Shown here piece after piece: positions 35,939-43,350 of a DNA stretch of 43,350 nucleotides. The notes under the pieces are model-generated. The model did not search any database and was not told the origin of the DNA. It worked only from the letters and a program-made list of their open reading frames with translations. Each line of letters opens with the position of its first letter. Positions within the stretch are counted from its first letter, which is position 1. The translations under genes and the position numbers were made by a program. The stretch covers positions 1-43,350 of the forward strand of contig NZ_CACOFR010000013.1 of the NCBI RefSeq assembly GCF_902626525.1. Direction: 5' to 3'. This DNA comes from an uncultured Prochlorococcus sp. GTDB taxonomy: Bacteria; Cyanobacteriota; Cyanobacteriia; PCC-6307; Cyanobiaceae.

Positions 35939-36998
35939 CAATTTCAACTTTAAATCATTACTAATATTAAATACTTTCGCTTTATTAGTTACCTCCTATA
36001 TTTTTAATAGTTTTATTTTTATAGGGATTTACACATTATTTTTTTTTATTTCTTTATTTGCAACAAAGAATGGTCTAAAAATAATCAAAAACTTAGATTT
36101 ATTACAAAATATCAGAACTGAAGGTCCTGCTGGTCACTATAAAAAAAGCAATACACCTACAATGGGAGGGGTTTTTATAATAGTACCTTTTTTAATATTT
36201 CTTTTAATAATATATATAAATTTAAGTTCTCAAAAATTATTACTTTTATTAATTACTATTTGTGCTTTCTTCATTACAGGTTTTTTAGATGATTATTTAA
36301 GTATTAAAAAAAAAGTAAATACTGGATTAAAAACAAAAGAAAAATTCATCTTACAAAGTATGATTTCAACAGTTTTTATATTTTTAGCATATGAAAAAGA
36401 TTTAATAAATCCTTTAATTACAGTAACTGACTCATTTGGCATAAATACTAATATTTTTATATTTCCCATTTCTTTTTTGGTATTGGTTGGCTTAAGCAAT
36501 TCAGTAAATATATCTGATGGACTAGATGGACTAGCGGCTGGATGTAGTGCAATTGTCTTTTATGGATTGGGAACAGAAATATTATTGAAACAACAACAAG
36601 AACTTATTGTTTTTAGTATCTTGTGTTATGCAATGTCTGGAATATGTTTAGGATTTCTCAAGTTCAATAGTTATCCTGCAAAAATATTTATGGGGGATAC
36701 AGGATCTTTAAGTATTGGAGCAATTCTGGGTTCTATAGCATTATTAACAAATAGTGTTTTTACCTTATCTATTTTCTCTGGAATCTTCATTATTGAATCT
36801 TTATCAGTAATGATTCAAGTAGGTTATTTTAAAATTACAAAACAATTATTTTGTAAAGGAAAGCGTATATTTTTAATGGCACCACTTCATCACCATTTTG
36901 AACTTAAAGGAGTTAAAGAACACAAAATAGTTGAAAATTTTTGGAAAATCAACATTTTACTGGTGATTTTAGGTATAGTTTTAAAAATCAATCTATAA
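35922..36998 (+). CDS. mraY: Phospho-N-acetylmuramoyl-pentapeptide transferase
   Basis: 358 residues with about ten membrane helices. Conserved loops: GPAGHYKKSNTPTMGG (about 66-81), the catalytic aspartates in GFLDDYLSIKKK, NSVNISDGLDGLAAG (about 190-204), FMGDTGSLSIGA, and the histidine loop APLHHHFELKG. It transfers phospho-MurNAc-pentapeptide to undecaprenyl phosphate, forming lipid I in peptidoglycan synthesis. It is isolated from other mur genes here, as often in cyanobacteria. The start overlaps the DUF3134 gene by 17 bases. Confidence 0.96.
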   Translation: MIGKINNFNFKSLLILNTFALLVTSYIFNSFIFIGIYTLFFFISLFATKNGLKIIKNLDLLQNIRTEGPAGHYKKSNTPTMGGVFIIVPFLIFLLIIYINLSSQKLLLLLITICAFFITGFLDDYLSIKKKVNTGLKTKEKFILQSMISTVFIFLAYEKDLINPLITVTDSFGINTNIFIFPISFLVLVGLSNSVNISDGLDGLAAGCSAIVFYGLGTEILLKQQQELIVFSILCYAMSGICLGFLKFNSYPAKIFMGDTGSLSIGAILGSIALLTNSVFTLSIFSGIFIIESLSVMIQVGYFKITKQLFCKGKRIFLMAPLHHHFELKGVKEHKIVENFWKINILLVILGIVLKINL

Positions 36999-37008
36999 AG
37001 AATTTGTT

Positions 37009-37296
37009 ATGAGTTTTTTTACATGGAAAGATAATGGATTAACAAGTGACTGTTCTAGTCTTGAAGCTATGGCATCAAGATTTGAAGAGACTGCAAACTT
37101 AATGAAAAAATTATCTAAAAAAGGTTTCAAACTAAAAAAAACATCAAACAATCAACTAATTATTCATACTGATCCTAAAGTATTTAATCAATGGGGTTTT
37201 ATAAGCGAAGAACTTCCTTTTAAGCAACTCTGTTTAATACAAGATGAGGAAACATTACTAGATCTTAAAAACTCTTCTGTGAGTATTGATAGATAA
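37009..37296 (+). CDS. Uncharacterised 95-residue protein
   Basis: 95 residues from ATG 37009, 10 bases after the mraY stop. It contains an amphipathic helix-like N-terminus (SLEAMASRFEETANLMKKLSKKGF), a basic turn (KLKKTSNNQ), then a beta-like stretch ending HTDPKVFNQWGFISEELPF and a charged tail. There are no known motifs, membrane segments or cysteine clusters beyond two scattered cysteines. The composition reads like a genuine soluble protein. Its last 109 bases lie antisense within the converging sucrose-phosphate-synthase-like gene, so at least one of the two 3' ends is secondarily shaped. I do not assign a function. Confidence 0.65.
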   Translation: MSFFTWKDNGLTSDCSSLEAMASRFEETANLMKKLSKKGFKLKKTSNNQLIIHTDPKVFNQWGFISEELPFKQLCLIQDEETLLDLKNSSVSIDR

Positions 37297-38597
37297 TTTC
37301 TTACATGAGTATTCCAACTAAAGTGCCTATTAACTCCTTCAATTCCATTTCTACTCCATAATTTCCATTGAGCATTGTTGACAATTCCTTTTTCAAGAAT
37401 AACTTTCAATTTATTAATATCATTAACATCTACTAAAAGTCCATTATCACATTTAGAGTGAATTTCTTTAGGCCCACCATCATCTGTAGATATTATTGGC
37501 AAACCACATGAAGAAGCTTCAAGCAACGTTAAACCAAAAGGCTCCGTTAAAGCTGGATTAACAAAGATTCCTCCCCTACTAGCTGCCCATCTATATAAAG
37601 CAGGTATCTGACTTGGAAGATGCTTTTTTGGATAAGCTACCTTTCCATACAAATTATATTTATCAATCGTTTCAAAAATATTATAGAAAACATCTTTTTG
37701 TTGAGAATCAAGTTTTGAAGTACTATCTCGACAACCCAAAATCAAGATCAAATTAGTTTTTCTCTTTAATTTTTCAGATCTTCCATATGCTTCAATCAAA
37801 GAAGGAATATTTTTCCTACGAACAGCTCTTGAAATAGTCAATAACGCAGGCTTTGTCAAATCCTTTAAGAAAGGTTTCATCATATTATCAATTTCAGCTG
37901 TCTCTGTAGTCGAGTGAACATGGTGAAACTTATTATGATCAACTCCTGGTGGAATCACCTTAGCTTTACGAGATGAAAAAGAAAAATATTGGGAGTATTG
38001 ATAAACCGACTCTTGTTTAGTACTTGTTACAACAATATCAGCAGATTTTAACGCTTTTTCTTCTGCGTCAATTCTTTTACTTATGGAATAAAGCTTTTCT
38101 ATTTGATTTATTTTTAAACCAGTATCAAGCAATTTCCTCTGTTTTTCTCTTCCTAAAGAATGACCAGTAAAAATAAGTGGGATATTTAAGGATTTACTTA
38201 GTTTTACGCCTACATATCCAGCATCTGCATAATGAGCATGAATAAAATTAGGCTTATAATTTTTTTTATAATAAGAAATAAGACTTTCAGATAATTCGTC
38301 TAGATAGGGCCAAAGTAATTCTTTTCTTAAATATTTATTAGGTCCAAATTTAAATCTTAAAATTCTAACTCCAGGCTCTACAAATTCTTCTTCTTGTGAA
38401 TAGTCATAATCTACTTTAGTGTCTTTGATTAAACGAGTTACTAAATCTACTTGATCAACATCAGAAGTATTAGCTAGACTTTTTACTAATTCTAAAACAT
38501 ATTGTGTTTGCCCCCCAGTATCTGCATCTCTTCCCAATTCAAGATTTTTTGAGCGTATAAGGCCATGTAAATGTAAATGTAAAAATTTTAACTTCAT
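37188..38597 (-). CDS. Sucrose-phosphate synthase-like glycosyltransferase (GT4 domain only)
   Basis: 469 residues. The N-terminus (LHLHGLIRSKNLELGRDADTGGQTQYVLELV) is characteristic of the sucrose-phosphate synthase branch of GT4. FTGHSLGREK, the nucleotide-sugar region ISRAVRRKNIPSLIEAY, and the C-terminal NPALTEPFGLTLLEASSCGLPI (EPFGLTLLE) are intact. It would join UDP- or other NDP-glucose and fructose 6-phosphate. Many cyanobacterial homologues continue into a HAD-type sucrose-phosphatase domain; here the frame ends soon after HVRNYLSILTE, with ~28 unfamiliar residues rich in Ser and Cys. That tail is antisense to the neighbouring 95-residue protein gene. The glycosyltransferase is very probable; full activity alone is inferred. 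Confidence 0.88.
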   Translation of the reverse strand: MKLKFLHLHLHGLIRSKNLELGRDADTGGQTQYVLELVKSLANTSDVDQVDLVTRLIKDTKVDYDYSQEEEFVEPGVRILRFKFGPNKYLRKELLWPYLDELSESLISYYKKNYKPNFIHAHYADAGYVGVKLSKSLNIPLIFTGHSLGREKQRKLLDTGLKINQIEKLYSISKRIDAEEKALKSADIVVTSTKQESVYQYSQYFSFSSRKAKVIPPGVDHNKFHHVHSTTETAEIDNMMKPFLKDLTKPALLTISRAVRRKNIPSLIEAYGRSEKLKRKTNLILILGCRDSTSKLDSQQKDVFYNIFETIDKYNLYGKVAYPKKHLPSQIPALYRWAASRGGIFVNPALTEPFGLTLLEASSCGLPIISTDDGGPKEIHSKCDNGLLVDVNDINKLKVILEKGIVNNAQWKLWSRNGIEGVNRHFSWNTHVRNYLSILTEEFLRSSNVSSSCIKQSCLKGSSSLIKPH

Positions 38598-38797
38598 TTA
38601 GCAAATCCTCAGATCAGTTGCTCATATACAAATAGACTGAATTTACAAAGGGAAATCTTAAGAAAGCATTATGATTTGAAAGTTTTTTAGTTCTAAAGTT
38701 TTTCAAAAACTAGCTACAGACATACTTTAAAGAACTTTAAGGAACCTTTCTATTTCTTCAAAAATTTAAAAATACAAAGAAATACAACAAGTATTTT
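38598..38797. other. 200-base intergenic region between uvrA and the SPS-like gene
   Basis: No open frame of note on either strand. It contains a CATAAT -10-like element for the SPS-like gene (minus strand, 38668-38673), a near-perfect palindrome AGTTTTT-C-AAAAACT at 38697-38711 not followed by a U tract, and direct repeats ACTTTAAAGA/ACTTTAAGGA (38724-38743) with a 10-base period, with a third looser copy following. It is the longest gene-free stretch in the window. Confidence 0.5.
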
Positions 38798-41701
38798 TTA
38801 TTTAAGAACCTTTTTGAGATATTTTGCTGTATGGCTAGAAGGATGTTTAGCTACATCCTCCGGTATACCTTCTGCAATAATTTCACCACCTTTATCACCC
38901 CCGTCAGGTCCTAAGTCAATGATCCAGTCCGAACATCTAATTACATCTAAGTTATGTTCGATAACAATCACAGAATTACCTTTATCTACTAGGCGTTGTA
39001 TAACATCCATTAACTTATGAACATCATAAAAACTTAATCCTGTAGTTGGTTCATCAATCAAATACAAAGTTTTTCCAGTGGCCCTTTTAGATAATTCTGT
39101 AGCAAGCTTAACTCTTTGAGCCTCTCCACCAGATAATGTTGGAGCTGGCTGGCCTAATTTGACATAACCTAAACCAACATCTACCAATGTAGATAATCTA
39201 TCAGCAGCTTGTGGTATGGCAGAAAAAGTTTCTGCAGCTTGTTCGACAGTCATCTCTAAGACATCAGATATATTAAAACCTTTATATTTAACTTGAAGAG
39301 TTTCCCTATTAAAACGAGCTCCTTTGCAAACTTCACATTGAACATACACGTCAGGTAAAAAATTCATTTCGATAATATTGACTCCCTGGCCTTTACACGC
39401 CTCGCATCTTCCTCCTTTTACATTAAAACTAAATTGGCCAGCCTGATAACCCCTTGCTTTTGCTTCTACTGTTGCAGTAAATATCTGCCTTATAGGATCA
39501 AATGCACCTGTATAAGTAGCAGGATTTGATCTAGGTGTTCTCCCAATTGGCGATTGATCAATAACAATAACTTTATCAATTGCTTTGATACCTTTTAACT
39601 CTTTTACTCCTTGAGGAAAAGGAACTTTTAATCCTAGAGAATGACACAAAGCAGGGTGAAGTAATTCATTGATTAAAGTACTTTTTCCACTTCCACTTAC
39701 ACCAGTGACAGAAACTAATCTTCCCAAAGGAAATTCTACAGATATATTTTTTAAATTATTTTTAACACAATTATTTAAAATTAAACTTTTTTTAACAGAT
39801 GATCTACGTTCTTTTGGAGTAGGAATTGACTTCCTGCCACTAAGATAAGCTCCAGTTAGTGACCTCTCTGATTTCAAAACATCTTCATATGATCCTTTGG
39901 CAATAATTTCACCACCATAAACTCCTGCTCCTGGTCCAATATCTACTAAATAATCTGCGGATTTCATAGTATCTTCATCATGCTCAACAACAACTAAAGT
40001 ATTTCCTAAGTCTCTTAAGCTTTTTAATGTTTCTAATAATCTATCGTTATCTCTCTGGTGTAAACCAATACTTGGCTCATCTAATACATATAAAACACCA
40101 GTAAGACCTGCTCCTATTTGCGTAGCTAATCTAATTCGCTGAGCCTCTCCACCAGACAAAGTCATTGCAGGCCTATCTAAAGTTAAATAATCTAAACCTA
40201 CATTAATTAGAAACTGCAAACGTAAACGAATCTCTTTTAAAACTAACTCACCGATCTGCTTTTGTTTTTCTGATAAAGATATTGTTTTCTTCTTGGTATT
40301 ACCTAATCCCATTATTAGCTCAATATGAGTTAGGGTTTCAGAAACGCTTATAGAGGTTAAATCAGTAATGTTATAAGGACCAAGTTTAACTGCCAAAGCC
40401 TCAGGTCTTAATCTTTTCCCAAAACATGTTTTACAAGGTACCAATTCTAAGTACTTTTCTAATTTTTGTTTAACTGATTCTCCATTAGCTTCATTCAATT
40501 GCCTCTCCAATATTGGTAAGATCCCTTCAAAAGGTCTTTCAAAACCACTTGACGTTTTAAAACGACTATCAGCTTGAATTAATATAGGTTTATCTGATCC
40601 TAAAAGTAGAACATTTTTTTGCAAATCACTTAAATCTTTCCAAGGCGTTTTTAATTCAAAACCATAAGCTTGTCCTACAGAATAAAGTAAAGAAAAATAA
40701 TAAGTATTATCTTTTTCACTCCAAGGAGCTATTGCAGCATAAACAGGTAATGTTTTTTCAGGTATAACTCTATCTGCAGTAAATTTTTTCAAATAACCAA
40801 TCCCATGACAGTCTGGACAGGCTCCATAAGGGCTATTAAAAGAAAATAATCTAGGAGAAAGTTCTTCTACAATAGAACCATGAACAGGACAAGCATAATT
40901 TTCTGAATATAATTTTTCTCTCTCTAAGTTAAGGGGTAATTTTTCTCCTTTTTTTGGAACAACTTCTACAATTGCTAAACCATCGCCTCTTTTAAGACAG
41001 GTTTGTAGAGAGTCATTCAATCTTTCTTGTATTCCATCCCTTGCAATTAATCTATCAACTACTACCTCGATATTATGAATTTGGTTTTTATCTAATTCAA
41101 TACTATCAGCAAGTTCTCTCACCTCACCGTTAATTCTTACCCTTGCAAAGCCCTCAGCGGCTAATCCACTTATTAATTTTGTGTGTGTTCCTTTCTTCCC
41201 CCTCACAACAGGAGCTAATAATTGGTATCTTGTACCCTCTGGCAATAGAAGAATTTGATCAACCATTTCATCGATTGTTTGAGGAGCAATTGGAATCCCA
41301 CAGTGATGACAATGAGGCTCACCAGCACGGCCAAATAATAATCTTAGATAATCTTGTATCTCTGTTACTGTTCCAACTGTTGATCTTGGATTATGACTTG
41401 TAGATTTTTGATCAATTGAAATTGCAGGCGATAAACCCTCTATATTATCAACATCTGGTTTATCTACTTGACCCAAAAATTGTCTTGCATATGCTGAGAG
41501 ACTCTCAACATATCTTCTTTGACCTTCAGCAAAAATAGTATCGAAAGCCAATGAACTTTTCCCACTTCCACTAACACCAGTAAAAACTATAAATTTATTT
41601 CTAGGCAGAGAAAGATCAATATTTTTTAAATTATGTTGACGAGCTCCCCTTATATTTATTGAATTATCCTCTTCAAAAACATTATCGATTTTTATAACCA
41701 T
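38798..41701 (-). CDS. uvrA: UvrABC system protein A
   Basis: 967 residues. Two ABC ATPase modules, each with Walker A (GVSGSGKSS near residue 45; VTGVSGSGKSTLINELL near 665), ABC signatures LSGGEAQRIRLA and LSGGEAQRVKLA, and Walker B with DEP. Zinc fingers: CHHCGIP region, CPVHG...CPDCHG, and CEACKGQG...CEVCKGARF. It recognises DNA lesions with UvrB in nucleotide excision repair, here next to recN, another repair gene. A TATAAT (minus strand, 41737-41732) sits about 30 bases before the ATG, giving it its own promoter in the recN-uvrA gap. Confidence 0.97.
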   Translation of the reverse strand: MVIKIDNVFEEDNSINIRGARQHNLKNIDLSLPRNKFIVFTGVSGSGKSSLAFDTIFAEGQRRYVESLSAYARQFLGQVDKPDVDNIEGLSPAISIDQKSTSHNPRSTVGTVTEIQDYLRLLFGRAGEPHCHHCGIPIAPQTIDEMVDQILLLPEGTRYQLLAPVVRGKKGTHTKLISGLAAEGFARVRINGEVRELADSIELDKNQIHNIEVVVDRLIARDGIQERLNDSLQTCLKRGDGLAIVEVVPKKGEKLPLNLEREKLYSENYACPVHGSIVEELSPRLFSFNSPYGACPDCHGIGYLKKFTADRVIPEKTLPVYAAIAPWSEKDNTYYFSLLYSVGQAYGFELKTPWKDLSDLQKNVLLLGSDKPILIQADSRFKTSSGFERPFEGILPILERQLNEANGESVKQKLEKYLELVPCKTCFGKRLRPEALAVKLGPYNITDLTSISVSETLTHIELIMGLGNTKKKTISLSEKQKQIGELVLKEIRLRLQFLINVGLDYLTLDRPAMTLSGGEAQRIRLATQIGAGLTGVLYVLDEPSIGLHQRDNDRLLETLKSLRDLGNTLVVVEHDEDTMKSADYLVDIGPGAGVYGGEIIAKGSYEDVLKSERSLTGAYLSGRKSIPTPKERRSSVKKSLILNNCVKNNLKNISVEFPLGRLVSVTGVSGSGKSTLINELLHPALCHSLGLKVPFPQGVKELKGIKAIDKVIVIDQSPIGRTPRSNPATYTGAFDPIRQIFTATVEAKARGYQAGQFSFNVKGGRCEACKGQGVNIIEMNFLPDVYVQCEVCKGARFNRETLQVKYKGFNISDVLEMTVEQAAETFSAIPQAADRLSTLVDVGLGYVKLGQPAPTLSGGEAQRVKLATELSKRATGKTLYLIDEPTTGLSFYDVHKLMDVIQRLVDKGNSVIVIEHNLDVIRCSDWIIDLGPDGGDKGGEIIAEGIPEDVAKHPSSHTAKYLKKVLK

Positions 41702-41731
41702 GTTTAAATCTATATATGATTTAAAAAAGCT

Positions 41732-41737
41732 ATTATA
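41732..41737 (-). promoter_or_regulatory. Putative -10 element of uvrA
   Basis: TATAAT on the minus strand in the 53-base gap between recN and uvrA. It sits inside an ATTATAAT palindrome, so a TATAAT also reads on the plus strand (41734-41739), where no gene follows. No LexA-type site is evident around it. Confidence 0.45.
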
Positions 41738-41754
41738 ATGGAATTTTTTCTGTT

Positions 41755-43350
41755 TTATGCAGCTTCTTGATCAAGAAGTCTTGAAGCGTAATCATTTGCT
41801 GCAACAAAACCTCCACCAATCAATTCTATTAATTCATGTTTTCTCTCTTTTTTTGAGGTCAATTTTGATATTGAAGTATAAGTTATTTCATTAATTACAT
41901 TTTTATTAACTTTGAAATGAGCTGAACCTACTGCTGCTAAAAAAGGCTGATGTGTAATACATAAAACCTGTTGCCCTTTAGAAATTTCTTTAATAAGGTT
42001 AACCAAAGAAAATAAGGATTTACCGCTTAAACCATTATCAATTTCGTCGAAAAAGAAAGTATTTGGTTTTTTGGAGATACTAGATTTAAGAGCCAATAAA
42101 AATCTCGACATTTCTCCCCCAGATATAACACTTGATAAAGGAGCGAGCTTTTGATCAGGATTAGCCGAAAACAAAAAATTTATATTATCAATTCCATCTC
42201 TGGATGGATTACACTGAGAAAATTGAATTGAAAAATTTGCATTTTCTAAACCTAAATTCCTTAAAATAGAAATCACTGAATTTTGTAACTCTTTAGCAGT
42301 ATTTTTTCTTTGATCAGACTGAATAATAAAAAGTGAATTTAAATTACTTTGTAATTTTTTTATTTGATCTTCCATACAACGAATATCATCATTTAAATGG
42401 TTTTTTTGAAAATATGTTTTTAATTGATTACGCTTTTCAATTAGTTGAGATAAATCCATTGAAAAAGTTCTTTCTAAGTTTTTTAAAAAAAATAATCTTT
42501 TTTGTATCTCTGGAAGATTAGATTCATTATTTTCTATATCTTCTAAAAAAGATTTAAAGGAAAAAATTAAATCTTCCACTGAAGATTGAATTTGTAATAA
42601 CTGCTCTCTAAATTTTTCAATTTTTAAATCAAAATCGGCTACTCTATTAAGATTTTTAATTGATTGATTTATTAAAAGCTCTACTGATGGTTCCTCATGA
42701 CTGAAATTCTTTAGATTGTCTAAAGAGGCTTTAATTGAATTATTTATTTCAAGATTATTTACAAGTTTATTCTCAAGTGATTCTAATTCAAAGATTTCTT
42801 CATTGGAATTTATATCAGCTTGTTCTAAAATTTTTAACATTTCTTTAGTTGCTAAATTATTTTCCTCTTGTTTCCTAGACAATTCAATTTTTTCTTTAAT
42901 TAATAGTTTTAGAATCTCTTTTTCTCCCCATATTTTCTTAATCTTTGCATTTATATCATTCAATTTTTGAGAACATAGATCATCAATAATTAATCTTCTC
43001 TTTTCTAAAGAATCAAATATAAAAGTATCTGATTGACCTGCAAAATCTATTAATAAAAATCCAAGTTCTTCCAAAGATTGTTTATTAATCGATAAGTCAT
43101 TGAGTCTATATTTAGATAATATTTTATCATTCTTGATATATGATTCTCTTTTGATTTTAAGTTCTGAATAACTACTTTCAAAACCGTTACTAATTAACCA
43201 TTTGTTAATTTGAAGAGAAGAAGAAAATTTTGCCTCGATGATACATCGATCTTTTCCTGGACGAATCAAATGCTTTAAAGGTATATTAGTTCCACCAAAT
43301 AAAACATTTAATGAATCTAAAATCAGAGATTTACCTGAACCTGAATCTCC
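41755..43350 (-). CDS. recN: DNA repair protein RecN (partial, N-terminus cut by window edge)
   Basis: The frame is open through the right edge, so the true start is outside; about 531 codons are present. The first visible residues, GDSGSGKS, are the Walker A loop of an SMC-like ATPase. The long central part is rich in Lys, Glu, Leu and Asn and reads as two antiparallel coiled-coil arms. The C-terminal part has the ABC signature VISGGEMSRFLLALKS and Walker B TFFFDEIDNGLSGKS, followed by the CITHQPFLAA switch. It acts in double-strand break repair and recombination with RecA. Gap to uvrA is 53 bases. Confidence 0.95.
   Translation of the reverse strand, partial: GDSGSGKSLILDSLNVLFGGTNIPLKHLIRPGKDRCIIEAKFSSSLQINKWLISNGFESSYSELKIKRESYIKNDKILSKYRLNDLSINKQSLEELGFLLIDFAGQSDTFIFDSLEKRRLIIDDLCSQKLNDINAKIKKIWGEKEILKLLIKEKIELSRKQEENNLATKEMLKILEQADINSNEEIFELESLENKLVNNLEINNSIKASLDNLKNFSHEEPSVELLINQSIKNLNRVADFDLKIEKFREQLLQIQSSVEDLIFSFKSFLEDIENNESNLPEIQKRLFFLKNLERTFSMDLSQLIEKRNQLKTYFQKNHLNDDIRCMEDQIKKLQSNLNSLFIIQSDQRKNTAKELQNSVISILRNLGLENANFSIQFSQCNPSRDGIDNINFLFSANPDQKLAPLSSVISGGEMSRFLLALKSSISKKPNTFFFDEIDNGLSGKSLFSLVNLIKEISKGQQVLCITHQPFLAAVGSAHFKVNKNVINEITYTSISKLTSKKERKHELIELIGGGFVAANDYASRLLDQEAA

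Noticed and set aside
38697-38711. AGTTTTT-C-AAAAACT palindrome as a uvrA terminator
   Set aside because: The stem is all A/T apart from one pair and is not followed by a T run on the minus strand; kept only as a palindrome.

Overview
The window looks like chromosomal DNA of a high-light-adapted Prochlorococcus, or a very close marine picocyanobacterial relative. It is strongly A+T rich by eye, very tightly packed, has short or overlapping gene boundaries, and its proteins read as picocyanobacterial housekeeping enzymes (DnaK2-type chaperone, AcnB, DUF3134 linked to MraY, a group-2 sigma factor). The tRNA has no encoded CCA. The strain assignment is recognition from memory, not a database result. 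I see no insertion sequence, integrase, CRISPR array, rRNA or prophage block. No gene-free stretch exceeds about 200 bases.

Layout. 1-3163: a SprT-like metalloprotein cut by the left edge (minus); then on plus a membrane-anchored DUF4864-like protein, a T4-phage-type ATP-dependent DNA ligase and a 50-residue protein with a Fur-box-like site in its leader; then a TVP38/TMEM64 membrane protein on minus, directly behind valS. 3166-6449 (minus): valS, a HesB/IscA-type Fe-S protein and tRNA-Val(UAC). 6548-17349 (plus): a ten-gene run, mazG, speE, speB, gcvT, aspS, pyrG, queE, queC, pabB, pabC, covering nucleotide sanitation, polyamines, one-carbon metabolism, translation, CTP, queuosine precursor and folate. 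cobA faces it on minus. 18183-23644 (plus): MFS exporter, ppk, group-2 sigma factor and a polyprenol/phytol-kinase-like membrane protein, converging on a minus-strand DAHP synthase. 24802-28715 (plus): acnB translationally coupled to a ClC-type channel. 28726-32615: purU (minus), a ThiO-like FAD oxidase (plus) and dnaK (minus). 32731-34154 (plus): aroE and rpsF, converging on argG and a small membrane protein (minus). 35660-37296 (plus): DUF3134 protein, mraY and an uncharacterised 95-residue protein. 37188-43350 (minus): a sucrose-phosphate-synthase-like glycosyltransferase, uvrA and recN (cut by the right edge).

The genes are mostly core metabolism, not a defence or mobile island, so I do not claim a wholly new system. 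The parts most worth a second look are: the sucrose-phosphate synthase that stops at the glycosyltransferase domain and whose last ~36 codons are antisense to a neighbouring gene; the phage-type DNA ligase; the G+C-rich, hairpin-containing dnaK/aroE intergenic region; an HLR1-like (RpaB) direct repeat before rpsF; and the small protein under a Fur-like palindrome. Start codons were adjusted where a longer open frame began at TTG but an ATG or GTG was better placed (TVP38 protein, cobA, MFS, sigma factor, dnaK, rpsF).
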